NCBI GenBank assembly: GCA_032622095.1
Contig: CP136068.1
Coordinates: 114,496,509-114,560,508, forward strand
DNA: 64,000 bases
Reading direction: 5' to 3'
Source of the DNA: Siphonodentalium dalli
Lineage: Eukaryota; Mollusca; Scaphopoda; Gadilida; Siphonodentaliidae
In this document: positions 22,325-33,279 of the stretch, piece by piece
How the letters are laid out: the number at the start of each line of letters is the position of its first letter
Position numbering within the stretch: position 1 is the first letter of the stretch
Translations under genes and position numbers: made by a program
Notes under the pieces: model-generated
Databases searched by the model: none
The model's input: only the letters and a program-made list of their open reading frames with translations
Told to the model about the DNA's origin: nothing

Positions 22325-22445
22325 AGGGTTCTCTATTCCGAATGTTCTCTATTCCGAATGTTCTCTATTCCGAAGGTTTATTTTTCCGAAGGTTTGCTAT
22401 TCCGAAGGTTCGCTATTCCGAAGGGTCGCTATTCCGAAGGTTTTC
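22325..22445 (+). repeat. 15-bp minisatellite, second locus
   Basis: Eight copies of 'tctattccgaaggtt'-type units. Same unit and orientation as 19905-20040. Confidence 0.9.
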
Positions 22446-22589
22446 AATTCTTGGCGTATTTAGCCAGAAATGAATCAAAAGTTACATACCCTCCCCCCTC
22501 CCACAAAAACCACACGAGGAATGAAAAATACTATTACGCTATTTTTCACATTTTCACGATATCGTCCATTTATACACCGAGTCTAAATT

Positions 22590-22960
22590 CCAAATTGTCC
22601 CAAAATGTCCAGGGGGGGGGGGGGGTCGGAAAAAAATTACAAGATACAAGGACCGGGTGGGTGGGTGTCCACGAGCCCGGAATGTAGATTTTTTCTGATG
22701 TCATGCAATTTTTTTCCAAAATCATTTCTAAGACAAATTACAGCTTCAAAATTAATTGAAACAATCAGATTCATACAGCAGTGCATGCTATAGGCTTATA
22801 CAAGTGAGGGGGGCTCTATATTTTAATGTTTTGTCCACAAATTCTCCCTTTAACAGTTGAAACCATGGGGTGGGTCCGGTTTTGGTCGAGTAAAAAAATT
22901 GCAATGAAAAAAAAATCCATTCTCATCTTTTCTCATAGTTTATCATGGTTTTTTTTAACT
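22590..22960 (+). repeat. Poly-G repeat family copy
   Basis: A 14-G run (22612-22625) is followed by 'tcggaaaaaaattacaagat', 'acaagg' and G-rich 'gggtgggtgggtg'. The reverse complement of 24680-24756 has the same succession, so the G-run belongs to a dispersed repeat rather than being a random homopolymer. Confidence 0.6.
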
Positions 22961-22969
22961 TATTATACA

Positions 22970-23750
22970 TAGAGGATACTTGCGTGTTTTGAGTGAATGC
23001 CGGAAGTATCTCATGCGTGGTCACAGTGAGATATAACATATAAAACTGTATACAACTGCATACAACATAAATAATGTAACATCAATACAACAAAATACAT
23101 AAATAGTAACTAACAGAAATTCATATTGCAGTTCTTGGTTCCCTCATTCCTTGAAATCCCACTGGAAACCCTAGTACTTTTAAATAAATACCGGTAAAGT
23201 ATGACCCATTAGATTGATTTGCTGTCAAAAAGCCGAAAACCGTTGGCTTCATTTGTTTATATTAATGATATCAGTCAAGATATTGCATAAACAATAAATA
23301 CAGTGACCACGTGGTCGAAGTACATGGTCGATGTCGATACATGACTACAGTGACTTAAGTCACATAATAAGTTAATAACGTGTTGTTCACTGATTGGAGC
23401 GTTAAAAGGCTCCAGATTCTATCTCAGAGCATCTAATTTAAAACAAATTCCGGGGGAGGCCCCCTGATCCCTCCCATACTCCCCCCTCGGGCCTTCGGCA
23501 TCTCCAGCTGGGATACTACTCGCCTCGACATTTTGTAGGAGAGCTACTCGCCACTCGCCTAGAATGATTTTAAGGGGAGCTCCTCATTGCTCACCATTGA
23601 TTTCATCACATGGAGAGGACTGGAACTGTGTTTATTTATATAAGAGATATATCACATGCAGTAGCAATGTTATATTTATTGCCTCTGAAACATGCCGAGC
23701 CGAGCTGGCCCTTAGAACATGCTTGGGACTATACAATACATCAGGTGCCT
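22970..23750. other. No gene recognised
   Basis: I see no coherent coding frame or repeat. A C-rich patch (23452-23500) has no clear structure. Confidence 0.4.
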
Positions 23751-23756
23751 ATTTTT

Positions 23757-23886
23757 AGAAGCAAATTAAATTTTTGAGACGGTGCAATTTTTTTTGGATT
23801 GGGTGGGATTCGAACCCCGGCCCATGACGACGAGCACGCCTTGCGACTCAAAGTCCGACGTCAATACCACACGGCCAGAAGCTCAA
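23757..23886 (-). mobile_element. tRNA-headed SINE copy (minus)
   Basis: The minus strand has an A-box-like 'ggccgtgtggtattgacgtc' (complement of 23857-23877), the block 'ggactttgagtcgcaaggc', and a B box at 23805-23818 ('ggggttcgaatccc' when reversed). It then runs to 'gcaccgtctcaaaaat'. It matches the plus-strand copy at 24138. Confidence 0.7.
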
Positions 23887-24001
23887 ATGGCCACTGTACT
23901 GTGCTCTATCTCCTATATATATATATACTATAGAGACATTAAAATGTGCATATACATGTAGTGTCCTAAGTGCGACATTGAGCTTCCTTTTTTGGGGTTG
24001 C

Positions 24002-24069
24002 TTCGGTGGCCGTGGGGTATTGACGTCGGACTTTGAGTCGCAAGGCGCGCTCGCCGCCATGGGTCGGCT
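24002..24069 (+). mobile_element. Truncated SINE head
   Basis: It has the A-box region and the 'gacgtcggactttgagtcgc' block of the same SINE, but breaks off before the B box. It lies head-to-tail with the next copy 130 bp downstream. Confidence 0.65.
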
Positions 24070-24137
24070 TAGCTAGATAACCAGCCACGAAAATTGGTTG
24101 AGCCAGCCGTGAAAACTAGTTGTCGTGGCTTCGGGTC

Positions 24138-24330
24138 TAGCCGTGTGGTATTGACGTCGGACTTTGAGTCGCAAGGCGCGCTCGCCATCATGGGCTGGGG
24201 TTCGAATCCCACCCAATCAAGTAGATGTAGCCTCCATATAATCCTCAGCACATTGAGGGCGATGGAGTATCAAGTAGATGTGCAATCCCAAAATAATTTG
24301 CACTGTCTCAAAAATCAAATTTGTGTTTAT
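24138..24330 (+). mobile_element. tRNA-headed SINE copy (plus)
   Basis: The A box is at 24138-24160 and the B box at 24197-24213 ('ggggttcgaatcccacc'). The spacing is longer than in a normal tRNA, consistent with a class II (long variable arm) ancestor. The body runs to 'gcactgtctcaaaaatcaaa'. It does not fold as an intact tRNA, so this is not a tRNA gene. Confidence 0.7.
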
Positions 24331-24599
24331 TTAATCAAATTGTTGGTGTTTTGACCTTACACATGAACATATTTAACCTATTGCTAATAAGGGACACAAC
24401 TATCCTGTTAAAATGGGTATTTTACCTTTATAACCATAAATATTTGGGTTTTTAAAGGTTTTGTCACTAGTTTTGTTGGCATATTTGTTCAGCCATGTGC
24501 TTTGTTTGTTTATTTTTTGTGGGTGTAGTTGATCAGCGTTCTCTCAGTTCCGGTGCAGACACAATGAGAGACCGTTACCCCACCAAGAACACATTATTT

Positions 24600-24760
24600 A
24601 GTAGAATTTACAAGATTTTCATCAATTTTGGGGGTGGGTGGCCGTGTCCCAGACCTGGGTGGAAAAAACTTACGCTCCCGGGGTGGTGGTTCCCCAAAAC
24701 TGAAAAACACAAAATTTCCACCTTGTATCCGTAATTTTTTCATGACCCCCCCCCCCTGAA
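24600..24760 (-). repeat. Poly-G repeat family copy (minus)
   Basis: Read on the minus strand, an 11-G run is followed by 'tcatgaaaaaattacggata' and 'caagg', then G- and C-rich DNA. This matches the 22.6-kb copy. Confidence 0.6.
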
Positions 24761-24829
24761 TTGTCGGGTATCAATGGCAGGAAGACAGTATTAGTTTATC
24801 GTTTATTATATAAAGTTGACGAAAAAAAA

Positions 24830-25048
24830 GATAAATATTGTTAAAGAATGTAAGAAAAATTATAACAAATGATAAAAATTGTTAAAGAATTTAAGAAAAA
24901 TTTATAACAAAATGATAAACAATTGTTAGGCCAATGTAGTTTTTTATACTTGCGATGCTACCTATGGGAAACTCGCATATATAAGAGAATGCATTGGCAC
25001 AGGGTCTTTAATGTTGCTCCAGCGCAGCTCCCGTCATCAAAGGGTTCA
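24830..25048 (+). mobile_element. piggyBac-like MITE, partial
   Basis: It shares 'aaattgttaaagaatgtaag', 'ttaggccaatg' and 'gcatatataagagaatgcat' with the complete element at 32.6 kb, and ends in 'cccgtcatcaaagggttca', where TTAA appears mutated to TTCA. The left hairpin arm is damaged: 'gccaatg' is followed by unrelated sequence before 'gcgatgctacctatgggaaa'. Confidence 0.6.
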
Positions 25049-25049
25049 G

Positions 25050-25720
25050 TATGTCATCATTATGTAAATCCTTATCTCAAAGTAGGAAAATCTCCAAATC
25101 ATATGGTACATGTAAAGACACGAACTGCCCGTTATAATAATATATGGCGAACATGTCTGTGATGAATACTATTTTGTTAGTTTGTGTTCAGAACTTAAAG
25201 ACCTGCGAGAAATCTAAATCCCGAAGTATTACTGGGAAAATCCTAACAGAAATAAATTCTACAGATTGCCGTCACTGCTAAATATAGTTATCCCTGTACT
25301 TTATGTGTAATAATCTTTACATGTGATATCCCATGCCGACCTTCACCAGGAGTCAAACAACATACTTTGGCTTTAACGGGACATGGCTCATTCGAGCTTC
25401 CAAATGTTGTCTACGTAAATTGGAAGGAGGTATAAGATATGTTGAGAAATATATGAACTATGAACTATTGTTATACCGGTTTCATATGTCTGGAATATAC
25501 TTGCAATGGTGACAGCAATTTTCAATTTTGTGCACAGCTGTGAAAAGAAGCTCTTTATTTCTACCATATCAGGAATAAACAAACAAGAACGCTCTTTTCT
25601 GTTTAATGCCATGCACAGGGCTGTTGTTTGTTTGGGACACAAACACATTACGACATACATATGAATTACAGTATATAGATACGATATATATACAGTAGTT
25701 AAGCTCAAGTTCCATGTAGT
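25050..25720. other. No gene recognised
   Basis: A 121-codon minus-strand frame (25388-25753) runs into the neighbouring repeat and shows no domain. Confidence 0.4.
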
Positions 25721-25726
25721 CTGGAT

Positions 25727-25905
25727 ATCAACGTTGGGCCAACGTTGGGCCAACGCTCTCTATATGTCGTCCAACGTAGGCCCAACACGTTGGCCCAACG
25801 TTGACCCAATGAGCAAAATTACGTTGGCCCAACGTTGGTTGCCCTACGTTGGCCCAACCATTTAGTTGTTGGTTGTGCCAACGTTGGCCCAACCATGTCA
25901 TGCTA
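25727..25905. repeat. Palindromic 'ccaacgttgg' repeat
   Basis: About ten copies or near-copies of 'ggcccaacgttggcccaac' units are interrupted by short spacers. Because the unit is self-complementary, both strands read alike. The minus-strand frame gives a repeating Val-Gly-Pro-Thr/Trp-Ala pattern that is a by-product. Confidence 0.8.
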
Positions 25906-26690
25906 TCTGGGTTACTGTTGCGCGCCACAATACACAGGCATTACTTTAATCCGGCGCCATTTATTTTCATCTCGCAACTCGATGATGACCGTGCGCATGT
26001 AAATATGTTGCTTTAGATCTGTATCTGGCCTCACCATGTAGTATTTCTCCTTCTTTTTTTTTTTAAACTAATTAAAAATATTTGTTGTATTTTGTTTTTC
26101 TTTACTTAATGTAGTTTTTTTTCATGTCAATTTTGTTTTATACATTTATACCACTTTTTTTTATTACTTCATTGGGCTTTTTTTCTTTCTTTTTTCTTCT
26201 TTCGATTTAATATATTCTTTTTTTTTGCACATTCATGTTTGATTACAGATTATTTTGTATATTTTCATGTAATTGTGTTAGTTTCCTGTGTTCGATTCTG
26301 AAACTCTTCATGTATGGAGGAAAGAAATAAATATATATATAACGTCAGTAGAAAGGTTGTTCAAGTATTTATCGACCTATTTCGATACCGGGAAAAATCA
26401 AAAGCGAATATTTTTTGGTGTATTTTGTAGCGCAAACCGCCATGTGGCTTGAAAACAAATTCGCATTCTTAATGGAATGGACATGAATATGACACTACGA
26501 CCTCTCTCAGTTCAACTCACTTCAACCTCGTAGTCACAGTTTTCGGTCCAGACCCAATCTGAATCTGATAATTGCAGAATCATAGCATCTAGACTGGCAC
26601 GAATGTATCCATGTTGGCATTTTCAATCAACACACCACCTAAGGTTGGGAAATGTCTAACTGATTGCCATTTTAGTTCAACATTGTGGGC
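25906..26690. other. T-rich tract and possible retroposon tail; no gene
   Basis: From 26046 to 26240 the plus strand is strongly T-rich. At 26290-26340 'atggaggaaagaaataaata' followed by an (AT)n run looks like a retroposon 3' end, which is uncertain. The rest shows nothing. Confidence 0.35.
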
Positions 26691-27000
26691 AAAAGTAGGA
26701 AAATATGCGAATGTTGCAGGGGGGCCGAATTTTTTTTACGAGACGTGAGGTAGGGGGGTGGGGGGGGGGGGGGTACCCGAGGCCGGAAACAGTTTTTGAC
26801 CACTTTTTTTTTCATTGACATATTTTCAACTGTTTTAAACATATTTGTTTATATGTTGTGGCTTTTTGCAATAGGAGAAGCACTAATACATTCAATATTG
26901 ATATAATTACCCCCATAAGTTGATATAAAATGGAAAAATAGTGAATATTGTGGGGGTGGGTCCCAAATTATTTTTATTGTGTCTGTTTCAGCTTGCTTGG
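26690..27000 (+). repeat. Poly-G repeat family copy
   Basis: A 14-G run lies at 26760-26773, preceded by 'ggggggccgaattttttttacg' -like sequence and 'agacgtgagg'. The same 'acgagacgtg' block occurs beside the tract at 28038, read on the minus strand. Confidence 0.55.
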
Positions 27001-27009
27001 CAGTTTTTA

Positions 27010-27885
27010 TATTGAAAATTGTCTAGTTCACGGTGTAGTTCAATAAAAAACTACTTCAGATAGCTCTAGGGTAGGGTGAACTTAATGCAGGCTGACAATA
27101 TCAGCTAACAACTCATGACAGAATATTACAATAATTCTTATACTTCATGACAGTCTCTTTACTCATACAGTTAGCTGATGCATGAGTGTAATGTATGAAA
27201 TAATGTATCAGAATAATGTATAGTTAATAATATATAGTAGACACAGGTAGACATATAATAGTAAATCAAGAGTACAGCCGGTATACTGTAAACAGAAGAC
27301 CAAATTGAAGTTATCTTCCCTACACCAACACAATGACGTTACGCTTACTGTGACCTCGTCTCCACGGTCACGTCACTAAAGTGCACATCCGTGTATATGG
27401 ATTTCGCACTAAATTGACCATCCGCGTTCAAACTCAAAGGGTTAAACATTATTTTAGGCCTAGCCAATCCTAAGTCGTAATGCGAGGTCGGGTCGGTGGT
27501 CATGCAGGCATACATAAAAGCTAATTCGTACACTGGTTCATATGCACATTTTCCTTTTTGGTATTACTATAGGCTCTAGGCCTACTAGATGATGCTGGTT
27601 GATGTCTGAAAAAAAGTTAAATTTAATTTTGTGTAATTGTTTATTCTATTATAGGCCCTAACACTGGCCCTAGTTATTTTGTGTTGTCATTCCAGGGGAT
27701 TCAACATATTTTTCATCTACTCACACAGATGAATAGGCTGGGTTATAAATTTACCAATATAATCACATCATATTCTACCTTTGTTCGATTGCTTAGAGTT
27801 CAATTTTGCACATGTTTGTAACAGGAAGTCAGCTGAGGAAGTAACATTTAATTTGGTCTTTCAAAGAAGGGACCAATATAGAGCG
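27010..27885. other. No gene recognised
   Basis: I see no coding or repeat structure. Confidence 0.4.
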
Positions 27886-27889
27886 GTTG

Positions 27890-28130
27890 GTCGTTACAGA
27901 GGGGACCAATATAAAGTTTTGGGGTTTTGGGGGGTGGGTGTCTAAAATTTATGAAAAAAAAATGCAAGAAAGGGTGGGTGGGTGTAAAAAAATGGCAATG
28001 TAAAAAAAACACCCCCACGTCTCGCAACTTTTTTACGCCCCCCCCCCCCCCTGGTCAGGTATAACATTTCCAAGTTTTTAATTTGTTAGCCAAAGGGGGG
28101 GGTGGCACACATACAAAACCCACATCCCCA
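27890..28130 (-). repeat. Poly-G repeat family copy (minus)
   Basis: A 14-C run (28038-28051) flanks 'ttttttacg' and 'cacgtctcgcaac'. Reversed, this is the poly-G repeat with the 'gagacgtg' block. Confidence 0.55.
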
Positions 28131-28139
28131 CCGACACAC

Positions 28140-28230
28140 AGGCACGGCCCTGTACTATCACAGTCTTTGTCAGGCGAGGAGGTTGTGGGTTCCAATCCCA
28201 ACATATTCACTTTCTCAAACCGGAATAATT
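28140..28230 (+). mobile_element. Possible SINE fragment with B box
   Basis: 'gtgggttccaatccc' at about 28186 is a good pol III B box, followed by a SINE-like 'ataatttgcac'. No A box is recognisable upstream, so this is at best a truncated copy. Confidence 0.35.
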
Positions 28231-28435
28231 TGCACGTGGATCAGTAAAGATCATTACTAAGTCTTGTTTGTGGTTTCCAACCGCTGATAAATTACTATGT
28301 GTGTACAAATACATGCATTATTATATCAAGCCATTTCCGAAATTTTGATCGCCGGAATGTCACACAATAAATAAATTACGAGGCTTCGTTATGTCTAGAT
28401 AATTACCTGGCTTTCATCTGCAGTTATTATGTCAC

Positions 28436-29338
28436 GTGTTCATAGAACAAATTTCTAAGTGCGACATTGTACTATTAACAGAGACACATGTTGGTCCCGA
28501 GGAACAAATTTCATTACCTGGGTATGAATACTTCTCGGTGTGCAGAAGCATATCTTCAAATGGTAGATATTTTGGTGGTTTGGGCATTTTTGTTAAACGC
28601 TCACTTGTTGAAGGTGTAAAACTAATGCGAAACACATGTGTGGACTACCAATGGGTAAAGCTAGACAAGAATTTCTTCCATTTTCTGAAGGACCTTTATA
28701 TATGTTTAGCATACATAATACCAGCCAACTCAAACTATGCAAATAGAGTGGATTTTGATGTACTTGACAGTATTGAACATGACATAACTGATATTTATGC
28801 AAAAAAGGGACACATTATGTTATGCGGGGACCTCAACTCGCGAACCGGGGAAGAACCTGACTTCGATGAGGAGGACACTAATGACATCGACAAAATTATT
28901 GGGGGTGATTCAGTGAGTTATATTCGGTCGAAAAGAGCTAGCTTAGACTCAACTTTAGACAAACATGGGAAAGATCTTATTGAAATGTGTGTCTCTTTGG
29001 ACCTCCGGATACTAAACGGCAGACTTCTGGGGGATTCCATTGGTAGTCCAACTTGCTTCAAACCAAATGGTGTCAGTGTAGTAGATTATATGATAATATC
29101 TGAAGAAATATTTAACCAAGTTCTTACCTTTCAGGTTTCACCATTCATACCTACACTATCAGATTGTCACTGCAAGTTGAATTGTACACTCTTGGCCTCA
29201 TTTGTAGTAAAAACTGATAGGCATAAAAAAGGAACGATTTCAGCCCCAGGGAAATTTAGTTGGCTTGAGACGTCAAAAGTAAAATTTCAGCATGCTCCTG
29301 CATGCCCCAGTGCAGCCCCACAATCCGAAATGACATAG
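28436..29338 (+). pseudogene. LINE endonuclease domain (APE type)
   Basis: 300 codons open. In AP-endonuclease-like LINE nucleases the catalytic set is a Glu, a GD.N motif, an S..D(H/Y) motif and an SDH motif. Here these are Glu16 in LLTETH, GDLNSR at 131-136, VVDYMIIS at 215-222 and SDCH at 242-245. The last is altered from the usual SDH, placing Cys before His. The N-terminal W(N).NG block is absent because the copy is truncated at about 28430; the apparent start is a GTG, not a real initiator. The domain would nick target DNA in an intact element. The frame is lost after about residue 285, where the linker continues in frame +1. Confidence 0.85.
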
Positions 29339-29676
29339 ACAATTTCAAAAAGCATGACTACTCTACACACCAAATAAACGTTGCAACTGAAGATTTACAG
29401 AAAATCATTATAAAAACAGCCAATCTTTCCCTGAAATTCAGAACACCAAAATCAAATAAACCCTTCCACAACAAGATGTGGTTTGACGGCGCACTAAAGG
29501 AAAGACGCAAAACACTTGAACTTAAAGCTCGCATTATGTCCAACGACCCATACAATAGATCAAAAAGAGACAACTATTTCAAATCTTATCGGGTATATAG
29601 AAAATTGCTAAAGACCAAACGCAAACAATTCAGGTCCTCCTTAATTGATAAACTAGACAACATGCGACAACAATAG
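29302..29676 (+). pseudogene. LINE linker between EN and RT
   Basis: 124 codons, rich in Lys and Asn, including 'NKMWFDGALKERRKTLELKA' and 'YRKLLKTKRKQFRS'. This matches the basic linker that precedes the reverse transcriptase in CR1-group LINEs. It is one frame off the endonuclease. From 29669 the reading resumes in the endonuclease frame ('SPKEYWKLLKRLKNEE') until about 29890, then shifts again into the reverse transcriptase frame. Confidence 0.75.
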
Positions 29677-29879
29677 CCCTAAAGAATATTGGAAATTACT
29701 GAAACGTCTTAAAAACGAGGAAAGTGGAGGTGAAATTTCTCCGGAAAGTAACATCGACCACATGTCATGGACTAATCACTTCAAAAATCTCAACATAGTA
29801 CATGAGAACTTTACAGAAAGAAACCATGCTTTAGAACTAAATCTAGTAGACTTAGAAAAGCAGAAAACCTTCTCTGAAA

Positions 29880-31577
29880 TTGAAAAGCTTAAAAAGCAAT
29901 AAGGCAGTGGGGCTTGACTCTCTGTCGAACGAAATGTTAAAGTCGGGCTCACAAGACTTAATCAAATGCTACAACAAACTGTTTAACTTGGCTTTTTCAC
30001 ACAGTGTTTATCCACCAGAATGGACCAAAGGCTATATCATTCCAATTTTTAAACAAGGCGATCGCTCAGACCCTAACAATTACAGGGGCATTACCATAAA
30101 CTCATGTCTAGGGAAACTATTCAACAAAATCCTCAATGATAGACTGAACAAATACTTAGAACAAAATCACATTCTCTCAGATAACCAAGCAGGTTTCAGG
30201 AAATTATTTAGAACAACAGACCATATGTTTATCCTTAAGTGCCTAATAGACAGGTACACCTATACTGTTAGTCACCCAGGCATCCTCACAAAATTGATTA
30301 ATCATAACATTGGTGGCAAGTTTTATGACATAATAAAGAGTATGTACTCAGCTAATGAGATCTTAGTTAAAATCAGTAACAGGATAGGTCCATATTTTGG
30401 CTCCGACCTCGGAGTGAAACAAGGCGATACATTGAGCCCAACACTCTTTAATCTCTATGTAAATGATCTCCCGGGTCAATTCTCCTCTTGTACAGATAAA
30501 GCTAAATTGGCTGAAAAAGAGGTTGACTGCCTACTGTATGCAGACGACTTGATCCTATTCTCCACATCAGCATTAGGACTACAAAAGCGTTTACTCCTTC
30601 TCGAAAAATATTGCAATGATTGGTGTTCAACTGTCAACACTTGTAAAACTAAAGTACTTATATTCAACAAAAGTGGACAACGCATGCAAGACACTTTCTA
30701 TTACTCCAACCAAGAAATAGAATGTGTTCAAAGTTACAAATATTTGGGTCTAATTTTCCAAGCCAGTGGACCTGACAAATCACATCTCCGGTTTTGTAAA
30801 TATCTTCTTGGTGTTAACAAGAAATGCTCTAATATGGGAGTGATTTCTGATCTGGGACGGTTTCCAATGTATTTTACAATAATTGAGACATTAATTAGTA
30901 ACTTACACAGGTTGCACCATTGTCCATCAAATATACTATCTGAAGCTTTTAAGTGTACTAAGATTGATCACAAAAATAACACCAGAACCTGGTATTCAAC
31001 CATTATATCTATACTTGACAAACTTGGACTCTCAGAAAATATAGTTGCAGTTAACTCTCTGACAGTGGTTAAAACTATTGTCCGTAACAAGCTGCGACAT
31101 ATTTTTTTGATTGAATGGAAGTCAATAAGAAATTCATATATCACGAGTAAGGAAGGCAAACTGGATACGTATTTCTCATTTAAAAAGACATTCAAAAGGG
31201 AATCATATCTATCACTTCCTAATTATGATATGAGGAAAGCCATCTGCCAACTGAGAATAAGTTCTCATAATCTCAAGATAGAAACAGCACGGCATATTAT
31301 TAAAAGTAAAAAACCAACGAGACCTTTGAGGACATGCATTCGGTGCAACCTAGGCAAAATAGAGAATGAGCATCATTTTATTATAGAATGCCCTCTTTAT
31401 GATAAACCGAGGCAATTTCTTTTCAGTAAAATTACCAAATATTGCAAAAACTTTCTAAAACTTGGTGATGATTCCAAATTTTATTGGCTAATGACAATTG
31501 AGAATCTAGATCTGCTGATGGAAATTGGCCGGTTTGTCAAAGAAGGCTTTGAAATACACCAGGCATTTAAGCCCTAA
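29880..31577 (+). pseudogene. LINE reverse transcriptase, internally deleted
   Basis: A 565-codon open frame. Visible motifs: 'KSNKAVGLDS' at 5-14, 'PNNYRGITI' at 65-73, 'QAGFR' at 103-107, 'VKQGDTLSPTLFNLYVND' at 179-196, the catalytic YADD at 220-223, and 'YKYLG' at 286-290. The block expected between residues 126 and 129, carrying the first catalytic aspartate (F.D..KAFD motif), is absent: 'LIDRYT' joins directly to 'YTVSHPGIL'. A second loss, about 100 residues by comparison with relatives I know, lies near residue 298, where the thumb region should be. The C-terminus keeps a Cys-X2-Cys...His...Cys cluster (486, 489, 498/499, 504). The frame is long only because both losses are in frame; the enzyme cannot be functional. 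The real reading enters from upstream, and the first codon is TTG. Confidence 0.9.
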
Positions 31578-32059
31578 CTTCCAAAGCACACTGAGAGGTC
31601 TATATGTAAATAGCTATATTATTGATTTCATTCATGTGATATTTAAATTGTTGTTTTATCCCAGCCCTTACATGTGGTAAATACTGCTGGCTTAGCACTT
31701 GTCTGATTGGGAATATGTCTTATCTGAATGCATCTGTCATATTAATTCACTGTAACTCCAAACAAATATTATAATTGATCAATTTCAGATTCATTTAAAT
31801 ATCTCTTATCATAATTATATCAGCTCTATTAAAGCTTCCCTCGTCTCATCACAAGCAAGTATTCATAAGTACATTGTAAGCAGACATTTGCCCTCTCAAG
31901 ACAACTGCTTTGTATCCATTCTGATATCCGTCCTAAAAACTGCCTTATCATTTCTTATAATATCATATATTAATATTATGCATGTTATTTTTGAATTTAC
32001 ATTCATCTGTGTGTAATTTGATTACGCACTACGTGTTACCCTTCGGGGTCCTTTATGGT

Positions 32060-32087
32060 AATAAACTCTATTCTATTCTATTCTATA
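32060..32087 (+). repeat. LINE 3' short-repeat tail
   Basis: 'aataaactctattctattct' continues as a TTCTA-type repeat. Short tandem repeats instead of poly(A) at the 3' end are usual in CR1/L2-type LINEs. Confidence 0.75.
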
Positions 32088-32649
32088 TATGCATACAAAA
32101 CGGAGTATAATTACCCACATATAATAGAATTACTCCCCATGTACAGCATTTGAATGAAATCATCATTCATGCACTGAAATCAGAAATCTGGCAGTTGTGT
32201 ATTTAACTGCGCGGTCACTCGCCCCGAACTCACGCCACACATATTTGCTCGCTCAATTGAGTTTTATTATGCTCATATCTGATTGTGTGGGATACTTATT
32301 CCTTATACCAGTGAGTTTTTTAATAGTTTGTAAACAGTTGCCCAAAGAATATAGCGCCCACATGATATATACCTCACCTGTGGTCCGTACTATTACTCCA
32401 AACTGTCAGCATTCCTATTAAATGTAATGGTCATGTAATTGGGAACTGTACTCTAACTTCACACACCTGTAATTTCCTACGTTTGTAATGCGGGAGTTGT
32501 GTTATGTAGTACTCGACTAGATGTACCCCAGGGCATTACTTGCTTGTTTATGGAATATAACACCAGTCGATCTCGCTTTGTTTACAACATACATTGACGT
32601 GAATGGTAAAATATACATTAACCCTTTACCCAATAGAAGGGCCCTGTGC

Positions 32650-32717
32650 CAATGCATTCTCTTATATATGCGAGTCGACCATAGGTCGCCTCGCATATAT
32701 AAGAGAATGCATTGGCT
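32650..32717. repeat. Perfect hairpin, first in MITE
   Basis: A 26-bp arm 'ccaatgcattctcttata...' is exactly complementary to the other arm. The inner part 'cgacc ata ggtcg' pairs too, so nearly all of the 67 bp are palindromic. It recurs at 32795 with the inner part inverted. Confidence 0.9.
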
Positions 32718-32794
32718 TAACACATTAAAAATTATAAAATTGTTAAAGAATGTAAGAAAAAATGGTAAAAAGTGTTAAAAAAAGATTTTTTTTA

Positions 32795-32862
32795 GGCCAA
32801 TGCATTCTCTTATATATGCGAGGCGACCTATGGTCGACTCGCATATATAAGAGAATGCATTG
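32795..32862. repeat. Perfect hairpin, second in MITE
   Basis: It has the same 26-bp perfect arms as the first, around 'cgacctatggtcg'. Related, less perfect hairpins occur near 24.95, 59.6, 62.88 and 62.97 kb. Confidence 0.9.
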
Positions 32863-33279
32863 GCACAGGGCATAACTGTAACTATCACAATGTGGTCAAG
32901 GAGCCGGTTCCAATGATATCCATATTTGTATGGTTTTATTGAGACAGACCGAAGATATTTTAGGCTGTTGAAGCTTTATTTGGCCGGTTTTGGCCGGTTT
33001 GTTGGGTAAAGGGTTAACATAGAATAACAAGAAAATGGAAAATGGACAGATTACATGGAACAAAATGAAGTAACAACAATGGTATATATATTAACTATAT
33101 ATATGTCGATGTAATTTTAACATGGATCGATTTTAACACGGACGAATGGAGAGTTCGAAAACTCTATCCTTTTGTTCTATATAGTACTTTAAATGTACTC
33201 AATCCGATTCGATGGTCCCCATATAATCAGATTCCAACAACAACTACATTTTTAGAAATGCCGCTTCAGTGATCAGAAT

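Larger units (their letters stand above)
28430..32090 (+). mobile_element. CR1/L2-like LINE, 5'-truncated and broken
   Basis: In order: an APE-type endonuclease, a linker, a reverse transcriptase with a C-terminal Cys/His cluster, a ~480-bp 3' UTR, and a (TTCTA)n tail at 32060-32087. ORF1 and the first ~20 residues of the endonuclease are missing. The coding frame changes at least three times (frames by position mod 3: 2, 1, 2, 0), and two coding blocks are deleted, so the copy is inactive. The clade is inferred from the reverse transcriptase and the short-repeat tail. Confidence 0.9.
32618..33017. mobile_element. Complete piggyBac-like MITE
   Basis: It is flanked by TTAA at 32618-32621 and 33014-33017, the piggyBac target duplication. 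The terminal inverted repeats begin with CCC, as in that superfamily: 'ccctttacccaa' (32622-32633) is perfectly complementary to 33002-33013, and the match continues imperfectly for about 8 bp. The body is 392 bp with no coding capacity. Inside are two hairpins in opposite orientation and the doubled motif 'ttttggccggttt' (about 32980-33000). Confidence 0.8.

Noticed and set aside
24138-24213. Possible tRNA gene
   Set aside because: A and B boxes are present, but cloverleaf pairing is poor and the same head occurs in SINE copies nearby.
25388-25753. 121-codon minus-strand frame
   Set aside because: Its first codons lie in the 'ccaacgttgg' repeat and the rest has no domain.
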